Below are positions 53,201-63,566 of a DNA stretch of 64,000 nucleotides, piece by piece (position 1 is the stretch's first letter; every line of letters starts with the position of its first letter). The DNA is from Neoarius graeffei (Eukaryota > Chordata > Actinopteri > Siluriformes > Ariidae). Made by a program: the position numbers and the translations under genes. The DNA lies in NCBI RefSeq assembly GCF_027579695.1, contig NC_083596.1, forward strand, positions 11,475,298 to 11,539,297, read 5' to 3'. The notes beneath the pieces were generated by a model that saw nothing but the letters and a program-made list of their open reading frames with translations, was not told the origin of the DNA and made no database searches.

Positions 53201-56200
53201 AGTCCTAAAAGTAGATAAAGAGAACCCAGTTAAACAAATGAGACAAAAATATTATACTTGGTCATTTATTTATTGAGGAAAATTATCCAATATTACATAT
53301 CTGTGAGTGGCAAAAGTATGTGAACCTTTGCTTTCAGTATCTGGTGTGACCCCCTTGTGCAGCAATAACTGCAACTAAACGTTTCCGGTAACTGTTGATC
53401 AGTCCTGCACACCGGCTTGGAGGAATTTTAGCCCGTTCCTCCGTACAGAACAGCTTCAACTCTGGGATGTTGGTGGGTTTCCTCACATGAACTGCTCGCT
53501 TCAGGTCCTTCCACAACATTTCGATTGGATTAAGGTCAGGACTTTGACTTGGCCATTCCAAAACATTAACTTTATTCTTCTTTAACCATTCTTTGGTAGA
53601 ACGACTTGTGTGCTTAAGGTCGTTGTCTTGCTGCATGACCCGCCTTCTCTTGAGATTCAGTTCATGGACAGATGTCCTGACATTTTCCTTTAGAATTCAC
53701 TGGTATAATTCAGAATTCATTGTTCCATCAATGATGGCAAGCCGTCCTGGCCCAGATGCAACAAAACAGCCCAAACCATGATACTACCACCACCATGTTT
53801 CACAGATGGGATATGGTTCTTATGCTGGAATGCAGTGTTTTCCTTTCTCCAAACACGAGGCTTCTCATTTCAACCAAAATGTTCTATTTTGGTCTCATCC
53901 TTCACAAAACATTTTTCCAATAGCTGTCTGGCTTGTCCACGTGATATTTAGCAAACTGCAGATGAGCAGCAATGTTCTTTTTGGAGAGCAGTGGCTTTCT
54001 CCTTGCAAGCCTGCCATGCACACCATTGTTGTTCAGTGTTCTCCTGATGGTGGACTCATGAACATTAACATTAACCAACGTGAGAGAGGCCTTCAGTTGC
54101 TTAGAAGTTACCCTGGGGTCCTTTGTGACCTCGCCGACTATTACACGCCTTGCTCTTGGAGTGAGCTTTGTTGGTTGACCACTCCTGGGGAGGGTAACAA
54201 TGGTCTTGAATTTCCTGCATTTGTACACAATCTGTCTGACTGTGGATGGGTGGAGTCCAAACTCTTTAGAGATTGTTTTGTAACCTTTTCCAGCCTGATG
54301 AGCATCAACAATGCTGTTTCTGAGGTCCTCAGAAATCTCCTTTGTTCGTACTATTATACACTTCCACAAACGTGTTGTGAAGATCAGACTTTGATAGATC
54401 CCTGTTCTTTAAATAAAACAGGGTGCCCACTCACACCTGATTGTCATCCCATTGATTGAAAACACCTGACTCTAATTTCACCTTCAAATTAACTATTAAT
54501 CCTACAGGTTCACATACTTTTGCCACTCACAGATATGTAATATTGGATCATTTTCCTCAATAAATAAATGACCAAGTATAATATTTTTGTCTTATTTGTT
54601 TAACTGGGTTCTCTTTATCTACTTTTAGGACTTGTGTGACAATCTGATGATGTTTTAGGTCATATTTATGCAGAAATATAGAAAATTCTAAAGGGTTCAC
54701 AAACTTTCAAGCACCACTGTATATCAGGCTCATTATGTAAATGTATACACTAGTATGTTGGCTTTGTGTTAAATTTTTTTTTAATTGATGAACTTTCCGC
54801 TGACAGAAGATGATGTTATTTGTTATTTCTTAATTCCACGGCTGTAAAAAAAAAAAAATCACGCACGTGTAATGAACCCTACCTTGAGAGGTGTTGTTAT
54901 ACAGCATTTAATGTCATCCTCTTTGAAAACAGATATTGTGATATTATTATGAAAACTACTTCTTTTGGTTGCTCCTGATTGGGGGTCGCCACAGCGGATC
55001 TGTCGTCTCCATTGTTCCTTGTTTTCCGCATCCTTCTCTACCACACCTGCCACTTTCATGTCCTCTCTCATCACATCCATGTATCTCCTCTTTGGCCTTC
55101 CTCGTTTTCGTTTGCCCGGCAGCTCCATCCTCAACATTCTCCTTCCAACATGCTCTGCATCTCTTCTCAGGATGTGCCCGTACCATCTCAGTCTCAGGGC
55201 GGTACAGTGGTGTAGTGGTTAGCACGGTCGCCTCACAGGAAGAAGGTTCTGGGTTCGAACCCAGCGGCCGGCGAGGGCCTTTCTGTGTGGAGTTTGCATG
55301 TTCTCCCCGTGTCTGCGTGGGTTTCCCCAACAATCCAAAGACATGCGGTTAGGTTAATATGGGGCGGCCTTGGGCTGAGGTGCCCTTGAGTGAGGCACCT
55401 AACTCCCAGGTGCTGTTAGCATGGCTGCCCACTGCTCTGGGTATGTGTGTGTGCTCATTGCTCATGTGTGTGTTATTTAAAAAATAAAGTTGTGCTTTCA
55501 TACCATCTCAGTCTCATCTCTCTTAGCTTAATTCCCAAGATTATTATGAAAACCATGATTTAAAAAAAAAAAAGAAAACTGCCCCCATTACAACTCATTT
55601 TGTAGTTGCAGTAATAAGACTCCATTCAACTTGATTGATTATTTGTTCATAACCTGTGAAAAACACAACAGTTTAGAGATTTGATTGCGTTTCCTTTCCT
55701 TTGCTTCCATCTCTTAACCAGGTACAATAAGCATGTTCTTCGCACAGCAAGCACTACAGAAAAGACTGAAGTATCCGCTCCAGTGGAACCTTCTAGTATC
55801 TATAGGTAAGTTATTGTTCCGTGTTGTGTGTTAATACCTTGTTCTTCCATGTACAGGGGGAAAAAAATCACCTTGTATATACTACACAGCAGAGTTCAAA
55901 AGTCTAAGAGCACGGAGAGTGAAAATGCTTCCTTTTAGCATTCTTTTTCAGTTCATCACAATAATTTTCATTACAAATTATCTTATCAGTAGGAACTTGA
56001 ATTAAAAATATTTGAATCTTCAAAATATTTGTACAAATTTCATAATTTCTTAATAGTCCGTATGTCCCTGTTTTGTCTTAATGGCAGTGTGCACTGGAGC
56101 CTGATGATGTAGTTTAGATCCAATCCAATGGCGTGTCATCTGAATACGTACTTCACCGTAAAGGAAGTACTTTTTTTACTTTTATCCTTATAAGATAAAA

Positions 56201-58920
56201 AATCTGACCTTTTGTACAAAAGAGTTAACATGGTCAATGTCTCAAATTTGCTTCAATTTAAATTGTGCCCGAAAATAGTGCAACAACTTGGATATTGAAT
56301 AGTCAACATGTTCCACATTTTTTTTTTTTAATATTCAAAATTCTAAAGTATTTCCAGTTTAAAAAAAACAACTAGATAGAGATTGTAACTAAAGTCACAG
56401 TAATTTACGCTAGCTGACTTTCGTCAATTGAAGGTCAAGGAAAAGTTGCGCCTTGCCGTTCTGAACAAAATTACAAAAAAACTGATTTGAAAAAAATCAT
56501 GAAAATTGACAGTTATAAGTGATTGAAAAAAAATCCCGTTTTTCATGGATCATTCCGGTTCGGTGATCCAGATCAGTACCAAAAGTCATAGTACCATAAT
56601 TCGGCCCAGACGTATTCTTCATGGGAAATTTGGTGATGATTGGTTGAAAGCTGAGGGAGAAATAGCGTCCTAAAAAAAGTTAGGATGATAATAATAATAA
56701 TATGATTAATAAAGTAGAAAGATCCTGAGTGAGGGCGGCATGGTGGTGTAGTGGTTAGCACTGTCGCCTCACAGCAAGAAGGTCCGGGTTCGAGCTCCGT
56801 GGCCGGCGAAGGCCTTTCTGTGCGGAGTTTGCATGTTCTCCCCGTGTCCGCGTGGGTTTCCTCTGGGTGCTCCGGTTTCCCCCACAGTCCAAAGACATGC
56901 AGGTTAGGTTAACTGGTGACTCTAAATTGACCGTAGGTGTGAATGTGAGTGTGAATGGTTGTCTGTGTCTATGTGTCAGCCCTGTGATGACCTGGCGACT
57001 TGTCCAGGGTGTACCCCGCCTTTCGCCCGTAGTCAGCTGGGATAGGCTCCAGCTTGCCTGCAACCCTGTAGAACAGGATAAAGTGGCTAGAGATAATGAG
57101 ATGAGATGAGATCCTGAGTGAGACTAACAATTTGCGCTACTGCTGCCAGCGCAAATTAACTAGATAAAGACTGCGACTGAAGTCTAAACAGCGCTAGCTC
57201 TTACAAACTGGGATGTCTGTTCACTGTACCCTATAGATCCAAAAGAGTAAGAGATAGAGAATGACGCTTAGTGAGGAAATAATCCCGTTTTTCATGGATC
57301 ATTCCGGTTCGGTGATCCAGATCAGCACCAAAAGTCATAGCAACTTAATTCAGCCCAGAGGTGTTTTTCATGGGAAATTTGGTGATGACTGGTTGAAAAC
57401 TGAGGGAGAAATAGCGTCCTAAAAACATTAGGATGATGATGATGATGATAATAATAATAAAGTAGAAAGATTCTACGTGAGAAAAACAATTTGCGTTAAC
57501 GCTGCTAGCGCAAATTTAAAAATCCCAAGCTTTGTGAAAGGAAACTGTGGTCTCACACAGTTGGATCCCACTCTATCTATGCTAAATTGCTGTCGTTTTT
57601 CTGGAACGTTCTCTGGCAGTGGCTTCCTCAGTGTTCAGCTACACAGTAACACGCTGGGAGACGATGAAATGCACAGAGCTGTGGGTTTTCTTAGAAAAAG
57701 GAGAAGTCCCTGATTCCAGTCCACTGAGTAAGTATTCATTTATACACACGTTCCTGTAAACAAAACCAGTGAGACTCTGAACAGCATGCCATCGTTTTGT
57801 ATAATTTTCAACCAAAATCTCTTTTACTCTCTGGTTCTTTACTTGATTTGGTTGAGATCATGTCTCTACACTTAGTGCTCATGTCTCTTTGTGAAAATGA
57901 CATGATTTGACATCACCGTTCATGAATACACAACTCATTTGTATGGTGTTTTTTAAAAAATATATATATAAATGAGAGGGTGGCACGGTGGTGTAGTGGT
58001 TAGCGCTGTCGCCTCACAGCAAGAAGGTCCTGGGTTCGAGCCCCGGGGCCGGCAAGGGCCTTTCTGTGTGGAGTTTGCATGTTCTCCCCGTGTCCGCGTG
58101 GGTTTCCTCCGGGTGCTCCGGTTTCCCCCACAGTCCAAAGACATGCAGCTTAGGTTAACTGGTGACTCTAAATTGACCGTAGGTGTGAATGTGAGTGTGA
58201 ATGGTTGTCTGTGTCTATGTGTCAGCCCTGTGATGACCTGGCGACTTGTCCAGGGTGTACCCCGCCTTTCGCCTGTAGTCAGCTGGGATAGGCTCCAGCT
58301 TGCCTGCGACCCTGTAGAAGGATAAAGCGGCTAGAGATAATGAGATGAGATATAAATGAGATTCTATACCTATGCATGTTTTTTTTTTTTTGACAAGTCT
58401 TAGTCGTTACCGTTTTTCTAGAAATGATTTCTTCACGGGCGGCACGGTGGCGTAGTGGTTAGCGCTGTCGCCTCACAGCAAGAAGGTCTGGGTTCGAGCC
58501 CCGTGGCCGGCGAGGGCCTTTCTGTGTGGAGTTTGCATGTTCTTCCCGTGTCTGCGTGGGTTTCCTCCAGGTGCTCCGGTTTCCCCCACAGTCCAAAGAC
58601 ATGCAGGTTAGGTTAACTGGTGACTCTAAATTGAGCGTAGGTGTGAATGTGAGTGTGAATGGTTGTCTGTGTCTATGTGTCAGCCCTGTGATGACCTGGC
58701 GACTTGTCCAGGGTGTACCCCGCCTTTCGCCCGTAGTCAGCTGGGATAGGCTCCAGCTTGCCTGCAACCCTGTAGAACAGGATAAAGCGGCTACAGATGA
58801 TGAGATGAGATGATTTCTTCACAAACTTTAACTATATAATTTTCTGTTTCTTGTTCAGAGGATGAGCTTCTCACACCTACAGCTCCCAAAGTCACAAAAT
58901 ACGGAGATGCAATGGAGTAA
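50250..58920 (+). CDS. tmem141: TMEM141, transmembrane protein 141 (complete, five exons)
   Basis: Coding exons: 50250-50303, 50391-50457, 55722-55805, 57620-57727, 58859-58920; all introns GT/AG with agreeing phases; 124 codons plus stop. MVNLGLRKVDDALVEKHPG, QQYAACQSRAFMKGT, KYPLQWNLLVSIVASSV and TELWVFLEKGEVP align with human TMEM141 (108 residues as I recall), the fish protein having a longer C-terminal tail. Two hydrophobic stretches (about residues 31-48 and 62-79) predict two membrane passes. The function of this family is unknown. None of the exons stands out as an open frame. Introns 2-4 carry at least nine transposon insertions. The donor of exon 2 (GTTGGT) is weak, and a GTATCT site lies 4 bp downstream but would give the wrong frame. 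Confidence 0.92.
50670..51045 (-). mobile_element. Mermaid-type SINE in TMEM141 intron 2
   Basis: Near full-length minus-strand copy, tail CCATCCATCCATCAACTGTAG, head ending CACCACCGCC. No clear duplication. Confidence 0.88.
51145..51761. mobile_element. hAT (Charlie-like) foldback MITE
   Basis: CAGGGGTGTCCAAACTGATC and its inverse form arms of over 100 bp that would fold into one long hairpin once the nested SINE is removed. The 8-bp flanks CTTTAGAG and CTTTAGAA (51137-51144, 51762-51769) differ at one base. Confidence 0.88.
51314..51660 (+). mobile_element. SINE with tRNA-like head and 5S rRNA-like 3' end
   Basis: 347 bp with a perfect 13-bp duplication GTGTCAGTTGATT (51301-51313, 51661-51673). 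The head has A-box-like TGGCCTAGTGG at about 51323. The 3' part (51579-51632) follows the 3' half of vertebrate 5S rRNA: GGGCCTGGTTAGTACTTG, GTGGGAGACTGCCT, GGAATACCAGG, including the box C region. Ends in a TTTGATTTGATTT tail. A second, older copy is at 37681-38651. Confidence 0.85.
51990..52812 (-). mobile_element. Partial Mermaid-type SINE split by a LINE
   Basis: Pieces 51990-52019 and 52668-52812 join at the LINE's duplication. The SINE's 3' half is missing, so it was already truncated. Confidence 0.75.
52020..52667 (+). mobile_element. RTE-like LINE 3' end, copy 1
   Basis: 5'-truncated C-terminal region: VGEFKYLGSTVQENGGCDSE, VRKRVQAGWSSWRRISGVIC, DRKVPAKVKGKM, then (after frame breaks) the ELPGKRKRGRPKRRYMDV equivalent. 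Ends GCAGCCAAAAGAAGTTGTTG. A 19-bp duplication GTTAACCTAACCTGCATGT (one base differs on the left) at 52001-52019 and 52668-52686. Clade by resemblance to fish RTE-type proteins. Confidence 0.75.
52861..53113. repeat. Local duplication, about 206 bp apart
   Basis: GTTGTAAGGAGCCTCTCAGT at 52861 recurs at 53067, followed by TTATTTTACTATTTGTAT in both. The Tc1 element at 53114 inserted into the second unit, whose continuation (TATCAG) resumes at 54722. Confidence 0.75.
53114..54719 (-). mobile_element. Tc1-like transposon in TMEM141 intron 2
   Basis: CAGTGGTGCTTGAAAGTTTG at the left and its inverse at the right (ending 54719), TA on both sides. 1606 bp, full length. Terminal repeats are long (over 100 bp match in inverted order). 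Confidence 0.93.
53334..54369 (-). pseudogene. Tc1 transposase, broken
   Basis: The N-terminal part (53902-54369) has two helix-turn-helix regions (GKGYKTISKEFGLHPSTVRQ) and reaches the start of the catalytic core (KPDSYWKNVL). The C-terminal part (53334-53636) has QQDNDLKHTSRS and SPDLNPIEMLWKDLKR, DD34E spacing. The region between, which should hold the first Asp, is out of frame in at least two places. Inactive. Confidence 0.88.
54957..55539 (-). mobile_element. RTE-like LINE 3' end, copy 2, split by a SINE
   Basis: Minus-strand LRMELPGKRKRGRPKRRYMD then VMREDMKVAGVVEKDAENKE, QWRRQIRCGDP. A perfect 14-bp duplication ATTATTATGAAAAC (54943-54956, 55540-55553). It is the same family as 52020-52667. 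The SINE at 55197-55500 inserted later. Confidence 0.85.
55197..55500 (+). mobile_element. SINE with Mermaid head and different tail, copy 2
   Basis: A perfect 16-bp duplication TACCATCTCAGTCTCA (55181-55196, 55501-55516) proves one insertion event for head plus alternative tail (GGCGGCCTTGGGCTGAGGTG, then ACTGCTCTGGGTATGTGTG). Confidence 0.9.
56535..57515. repeat. Tandem duplication in TMEM141 intron 3
   Basis: CCCGTTTTTCATGGATCATT occurs at about 56537 and 57284. Each is followed by GAAATTTGGTGATGA, GAGGGAGAAATAGCGTCCTA, an ATAATA run and a GCGCAAATT block. After subtracting the SINE in the first unit, the period is about 360 bp. The units have diverged by about 10%. Confidence 0.75.
56734..57109 (+). 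mobile_element. Mermaid-type SINE in TMEM141 intron 3
   Basis: Full length, perfect 13-bp duplication GATCCTGAGTGAG (56721-56733, 57110-57122). Present only in the first of two tandem units, so younger than the duplication. Confidence 0.93.
57978..58349 (+). mobile_element. Mermaid-type SINE in TMEM141 intron 4
   Basis: Full length, perfect 12-bp duplication ATATAAATGAGA (57966-57977, 58350-58361). Confidence 0.93.
58437..58810 (+). mobile_element. Mermaid-type SINE in TMEM141 intron 4
   Basis: Full length, 12-bp duplication TGATTTCTTCAC (58425-58436, 58811-58822). Its 3' end is only 48 bp from the last TMEM141 exon, so it lies within branch-point range. Confidence 0.93.
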
Positions 58921-59055
58921 GCGGTAACTGCAATGCAATAGAAGTGGACTGTGTGTGTTTTTTTTTTTTTAAGGAATTTTGAATCGAGTCCATTTTGGAG
59001 TGCGTTCAAAATGTATATTGTTTTTATTTTTTATTTTCTTCTGATCAAAAATGTT

Positions 59056-59061
59056 AATAAA
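59056..59061 (+). terminator. TMEM141 poly(A) signal
   Basis: AATAAA 136 bp after the stop codon, followed by T/G-rich sequence; gives a short 3' UTR. Confidence 0.7.
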
Positions 59062-59116
59062 AGTATAAACCTGGACATGTGATGGGTTTTTATTTGCGTG
59101 TTTTTCAGACATGTAC

Positions 59117-59830
59117 ACTTAACAGTTATTCCATGAAATCTAGTCGTACATGAGCTGATAGCCGATGAGGCGCGTAGCACCGAGTTGGCTGTAAGCCATG
59201 TACAACGAGATTGACTGGAATAACTGTTTTATTCTATCCACATTCACTGGATTTTGAGAAACGGAGCATTTTTATTTTTTGCCATTTCGATAAATAAAAA
59301 CTATATACAAAACGTCTGACAAAATAATTTCCGCTTAGAATGTAAACAAAATGGTGAAATGACAGGAGCAATTTATGAAAAATGCTGCTATGATGATTCT
59401 TGAAAATAAAAAACAGATACATTCTTACCATCAAATACTTTCATTCCATATTTTGTTGGGTTTTTTTTGTATTTTTTGGGGTTTTGTTTTCGAGTAGAGT
59501 TTTTATTTCTTCTTCAGTTGGTCTAGCAACACGCGCCGCCATTTTGTTGTTCTTTTTTAGGGTTTTTTGGCGGTTGGCAAACCAACTTAAAGGTGCATTA
59601 CTGCCATCAACTGGGCTGGAGTGTGGAACAGGAGATATTGGGGGGATCTATATATTCTTTGTGCTGTTTCTGTTTCTTTTAAATACTTGATGATAAAGTG
59701 ATATATTTGACTTGATGCGTGCCGCCATTTTTTTTTTTTCTATTAATGGTATAGGAGCTGATAGCCTAGTAGTAGAGTAGCCAATCAGAGTGTGCGATTG
59801 CTCATATCCAGTGAATGTGGAGAGAATAAT
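59117..59830. mobile_element. Palindromic MITE-like repeat
   Basis: TATCCACATTCACTGGAT near 59236 is mirrored by ATCCAGTGAATGTGGAGA near 59806. To the left, AACAGTTATTCCATGAAATC and TGACTGGAATAACTGTT form another hairpin (59120-59230). GCCGCCATTTT occurs in both inner arms. Class unknown. Confidence 0.55.
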
Positions 59831-59851
59831 AATAAAAATACAGTAAATATA

Positions 59852-59856
<5 letters not shown>

Positions 59857-59911
<55 letters not shown>
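59857..59911. repeat. TA microsatellite
   Basis: About 27 TA units. Confidence 0.9.
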
Positions 59912-60019
59912 TCACTCTATGAGGCAGTAGCCACAAAAATGAAGCGTAATCCAAAAATGAACAATTTAAAAATCACAGAAGTAAAATATACCAAGTGTCT
60001 GTACTTTTATATTATTCTA

Positions 60020-61462
60020 CAACCCCGATTCCAAAAAAGTTGGGACAAAGTACAAATTGTAAATAAAAACGGAATGCAATGATGTGGAAGTTTCAAAATT
60101 CCGTATTTTATTCAGAATAGAACATAGATGACATGGCAAATGTTTAAACTGAGGAAATGTATCATTTAAAGAGAAAAATTAGGTGATTTTAAATTTCATG
60201 ACAACACATTTCAAAAAAGTTGGGACAAGGCCATGTTTACCACTGTGAGACATCCCCTTTTCTCTTTACAACAGTCTGTAAGGCTGCAGGCTGGCCAGTT
60301 CAGTACCCGGACCCTTCTTCTACGCAGCCATGATGCTGTAATTGATGCAGTGTGTGGTTTGGCATTGTCATGTTGGAAAATGCAAGGTCTTCCCTGAAAG
60401 AGACGTTGTCTGGATGGGAGCATATGTTGCTCTAGAACCTGGATATACCTTTCAGCATTGATGGTGTCTTTCCAGATGTGTAAGCTGCCCATGCCACACG
60501 CACTAATGCAACCCCATACCATCAGAGATGCAGGCTTCTGAACTGAGCGCTGATAACAACTTGGGTCGTCCTTCTCCCCTTCAGTCCGAATGACACTGCG
60601 TCCCTGATTTCCATAAAGAACTTCAAATTTTGATTCGTCTGACCACAGAACAGTTTTCCACTTTGCCACAGTCCATTTTAAATGAGCCTTGGCCCAGAGA
60701 AGACGTCTGCGCTTCTGGATCATGTTTAGATACGGCTTCTTCTTTGAACTATAGAGTTTTAGCTGGCAACGGCGGATGGCACGGTGAATTGTGTTCACAG
60801 ATAATGTTCTCTGGAAATATTCCTGAGCCCATTTTGTGATTTCCAATACAGAAGCATGCCTGTATGTGATGCAGTGGCGTCTAAGGGCCCGAAGATCACG
60901 GGCACCCAGTATGGTTTTCCGGCCTTGACCCTTACGCACAGAGATTCTTCCAGATTCTCTGAATCTTTTGATGATATTATGCACTGTAGATGATGATATG
61001 TTCAAACTCTTTGCAATTTTACACTGTCGAACTCCTTTCTGATATTGCTCCACTATTTGTCGGCGCAGAATTAGGGGGATTGGTGATCCTCTTCCCATCT
61101 TTACTTCTGAGAGCCGCTGCCACTCCAAGATGCTCTTTTTATACCCAGTCATGTTAATGACCTATTGCCAATTGACCTAATGAGTTGCAATTTGGTCCTC
61201 CAGCTGTTCCTTTTTTGTACCTTTAACTTTTCCAGCCTCTTATTGCCCCTGTCCCAACTTTTTTGAGATGTGTTGCTGTCATGAAATTTCAAATGAGCCA
61301 ATATTTGGCATGAAATTTCAAAATGTCTCACTTTCGACATTTGATATATGTTGTCTATGTTCTATTGTGAATACAATGTCAGTTTTTGAGATTTGTAAAT
61401 TATTGCATTCCGTTTTTATTTACAATTTGTACTTTGTCCCAACTTTTTTGGAATCGGGGTTG
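60020..61462 (-). mobile_element. Tc1-like transposon family Z, copy 2
   Basis: Same terminal repeats as 41988-43593, TA on both sides, but 1443 bp long because of an internal deletion. Elsewhere the two copies are about 98% alike by eye. Confidence 0.93.
60211..61152 (-). pseudogene. Tc1 transposase, catalytic deletion
   Basis: The N-terminus is intact ([20 protein letters not shown]; helix-turn-helix [20 protein letters not shown]), as are the first and second Asp ([16 protein letters not shown]). Near 60281 a deletion of about 160 bp joins LNWPACS to an out-of-frame LTDCCKEKR, removing SPDLSPIE with the catalytic Glu and the C-terminus. The copy is therefore inactive, with the opposite damage to copy 1. 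Confidence 0.9.
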
Positions 61463-61675
61463 TACTCTTACCTCTTACAGTTTTCGAAACTCAAACCTCC
61501 GAACCAAGGCTGACACACACACGCTGTCGCCATGACCCAAACTCTTATTTCCTGGAAATGGCCCGGCGCTAGAGCTCAGTGGAATGCACTTTCCCTCTGT
61601 AATAAGCATAAACATGTCTGAAAGCGATTTCTTTAATCTAGCCTATTTATTTCGAATGGTGAACCGAATTGTATA

Positions 61676-61740
61676 CGCTCACCGGCCATTTTAATCAGAA
61701 CACGTGTATGCACAGTGTGCGATTGTTACATTCTTACAGC
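61676..61740 (+). repeat. Left end of a common fish Tc1
   Basis: CGCTCACCGGCCATTTTAAT matches the terminal repeat of the Tc1 family remnant at 62706-63236; only the end survives here. Confidence 0.6.
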
Positions 61741-61759
61741 AGGATGACGTAGTGGCTAG

Positions 61760-61936
61760 CGCCTCTATATGAAGCAGTAGCCACAACAAAAACAATTTTG
61801 ATCTTTTTGCTGACCTTAATCGGATGACCCTCAAAATGTCGGAGGTTCTATTTGAGACCAATGCCCAGCTATCCTGAAAGTTTCATGAAGATTGGTCCAG
61901 CTGTTTTCCCATAATATCGTTAACAAAGAAAAAACA

Positions 61937-61983
<47 letters not shown>

Positions 61984-62060
61984 CCGACCGAAAACAATAC
62001 CTCACCCCCTGATGGACTCCGTCCTGGGCGAGGTAATAATTACTCGTACAATGGATTCAG
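61760..62060. repeat. Dispersed repeat with GAAA microsatellite
   Basis: CTATATGAAGCAGTAGCCAC resembles 59917-59935 (CTATGAGGCAGTAGCCAC). The downstream block has (GAAA)n at 61934-61982 and a GTCCTGGGCGAGGTAATAAT end. Family not recognised. Confidence 0.55.
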
Positions 62061-62633
62061 TAACTATGAAACTTTAAACGTATGTAGTTCTGAAAGTGAG
62101 AAATGTAAATATGAACATTCAGTACTGGGTTTAAGGGGTTAAAATAGGATTTTTCTGATAGAATTTCTTTTAATGGTCAAGTAATAAAAGGAAATAAACA
62201 GTCATGTGGAGAACCCACTCATTTAGTAAAGTACTAATGCAAAATACACTTTAATCTAGCCTCGAGTAATCCGGATGAATCCTGACTATCGGTGCAGAAG
62301 AGAAAAAAGACAGACTGAAAAATCCATCATCAGTTCAAATCCAAACAGGTTTCTACGGTATCTTGACCAAATTGCACACCAAGTCTGATCTGTATGAGTG
62401 CAGTGCAAGGTGGTTAAATGGAAAGGTTTGGGGAAACAAAGCCTGTATTTTAGTGTGTTTAATCAGAAAGACCAAAGTTCAGTCAGGGACAGTTATTAGA
62501 AACCTTTTAAAATTCCTCAGCATGAATTACACTCCTCGGAGCCTTTCCTATTTCAGTCTAGTTACTCATTGTAGAATAATTCAGTACGTAACAAATAACT
62601 AAATATTAAAGTAGGATTTTGATGTGTTAATGC
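62061..62633. other. No recognised feature
   Basis: AT-rich sequence with one unremarkable 79-codon frame. Nothing supported. Confidence 0.4.
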
Positions 62634-62705
62634 TACACTCTCAGAAAATAAAGTACATTATTGTACATTTAGGGGTATAGTACTGCCAGGCTTGTACCCT
62701 TTATA

Positions 62706-63236
62706 CGCCCATCCACCTGCTGTTCTGTTTTATACCGTTCTCTAATCAGCCGATCCGTTGACGGCATCAAATCATGCAGATACAAATCGAGAGCCTTGGT
62801 TAATGTTCAAACATCAGAATGTGAAAAATTGTGATCTCACAGTGAAGTGTGACTGACTTTCACTGTGGCACGGATGTTGGTTTGAGTGTTTCAGAAACTG
62901 CTTATCTCCTGGGGTTTTCACACACAAACAACAGTCTCTAGAGTTTACACAGAATGGCGCGAAAAACAAAAAACACTGAGTGAGCAAGCGACAGTTCTGT
63001 GGGTGGAAACAAGCACCTTGTTGAGAAGAGAGCTCAGAGGAAAACGGCCAGATTGGTTCAAGCAGTTTTTTCCCCCAGGAAGGATATAGTAACTCATAGC
63101 AACTCTTTACAACCGTGGTGAGCAGAAAAGCATCTCAGCATGCAACAGCAGAAGAACACTTTGAGTTCCAGTCCTGCAGCCAAGAACAGGAGTCTTAGAA
63201 GCAAGAACAAGTTCCTGTTAAAGTGGCCGGTAAGTG
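62706..63236 (+). mobile_element. Tc1 remnant
   Basis: Carries recognisable transposase pieces (TVSRVYTEWREKQKT and the CTTTACAACCGTGGTGAGCA block) and the right end AAAGTGGCCGGTAAGTG, with TA at both junctions (62704-62705, 63237-63238). The whole catalytic core is deleted and the left terminal repeat is eroded. Confidence 0.75.
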
Positions 63237-63333
63237 TATACTGCTTAGGAACATGTATGTAACTTTTTGGCCCTAAAAAGGTACACATGAAGGTACCTTG
63301 AGGTCCAATAATGACCCCTAGGAGGTACATTAA

Positions 63334-63566
63334 CCCCTTCAATGCCCTTGGACGAGTCACGTACGTCATGAAATCTTTTACTGCTGTGCCTTATGACGTA
63401 CGCTACTCATCATAAACACCTCCTTTTATGTACCTTACATGGCACATTACTTTTACTTCACAGTGGCACATACGAATTAGTCAATGCCTAAAGCATTTTT
63501 CCGTCATAAGGCACAGCGGTAAAAGATTTCATGACGTACGTGACTCGTCCAAGGGCATTGAAGAGG
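63334..63566. mobile_element. piggyBac-type foldback MITE
   Basis: CCCCTTCAATGCCCTTGGAC at the left and GTCCAAGGGCATTGAAGAGG at the right, arms nearly perfect over about 70 bp (TCATGAAATCTTTTAC, CTTATGACG mirrored). Flanked by TTAA (63330-63333, 63567-63570), the piggyBac target. 233 bp, non-coding. Confidence 0.88.

Noticed and set aside
53806-54459. 217-codon frame on the + strand
   Set aside because: It is the antisense of a Tc1 transposase on the minus strand, whose helix-turn-helix motifs are clear.
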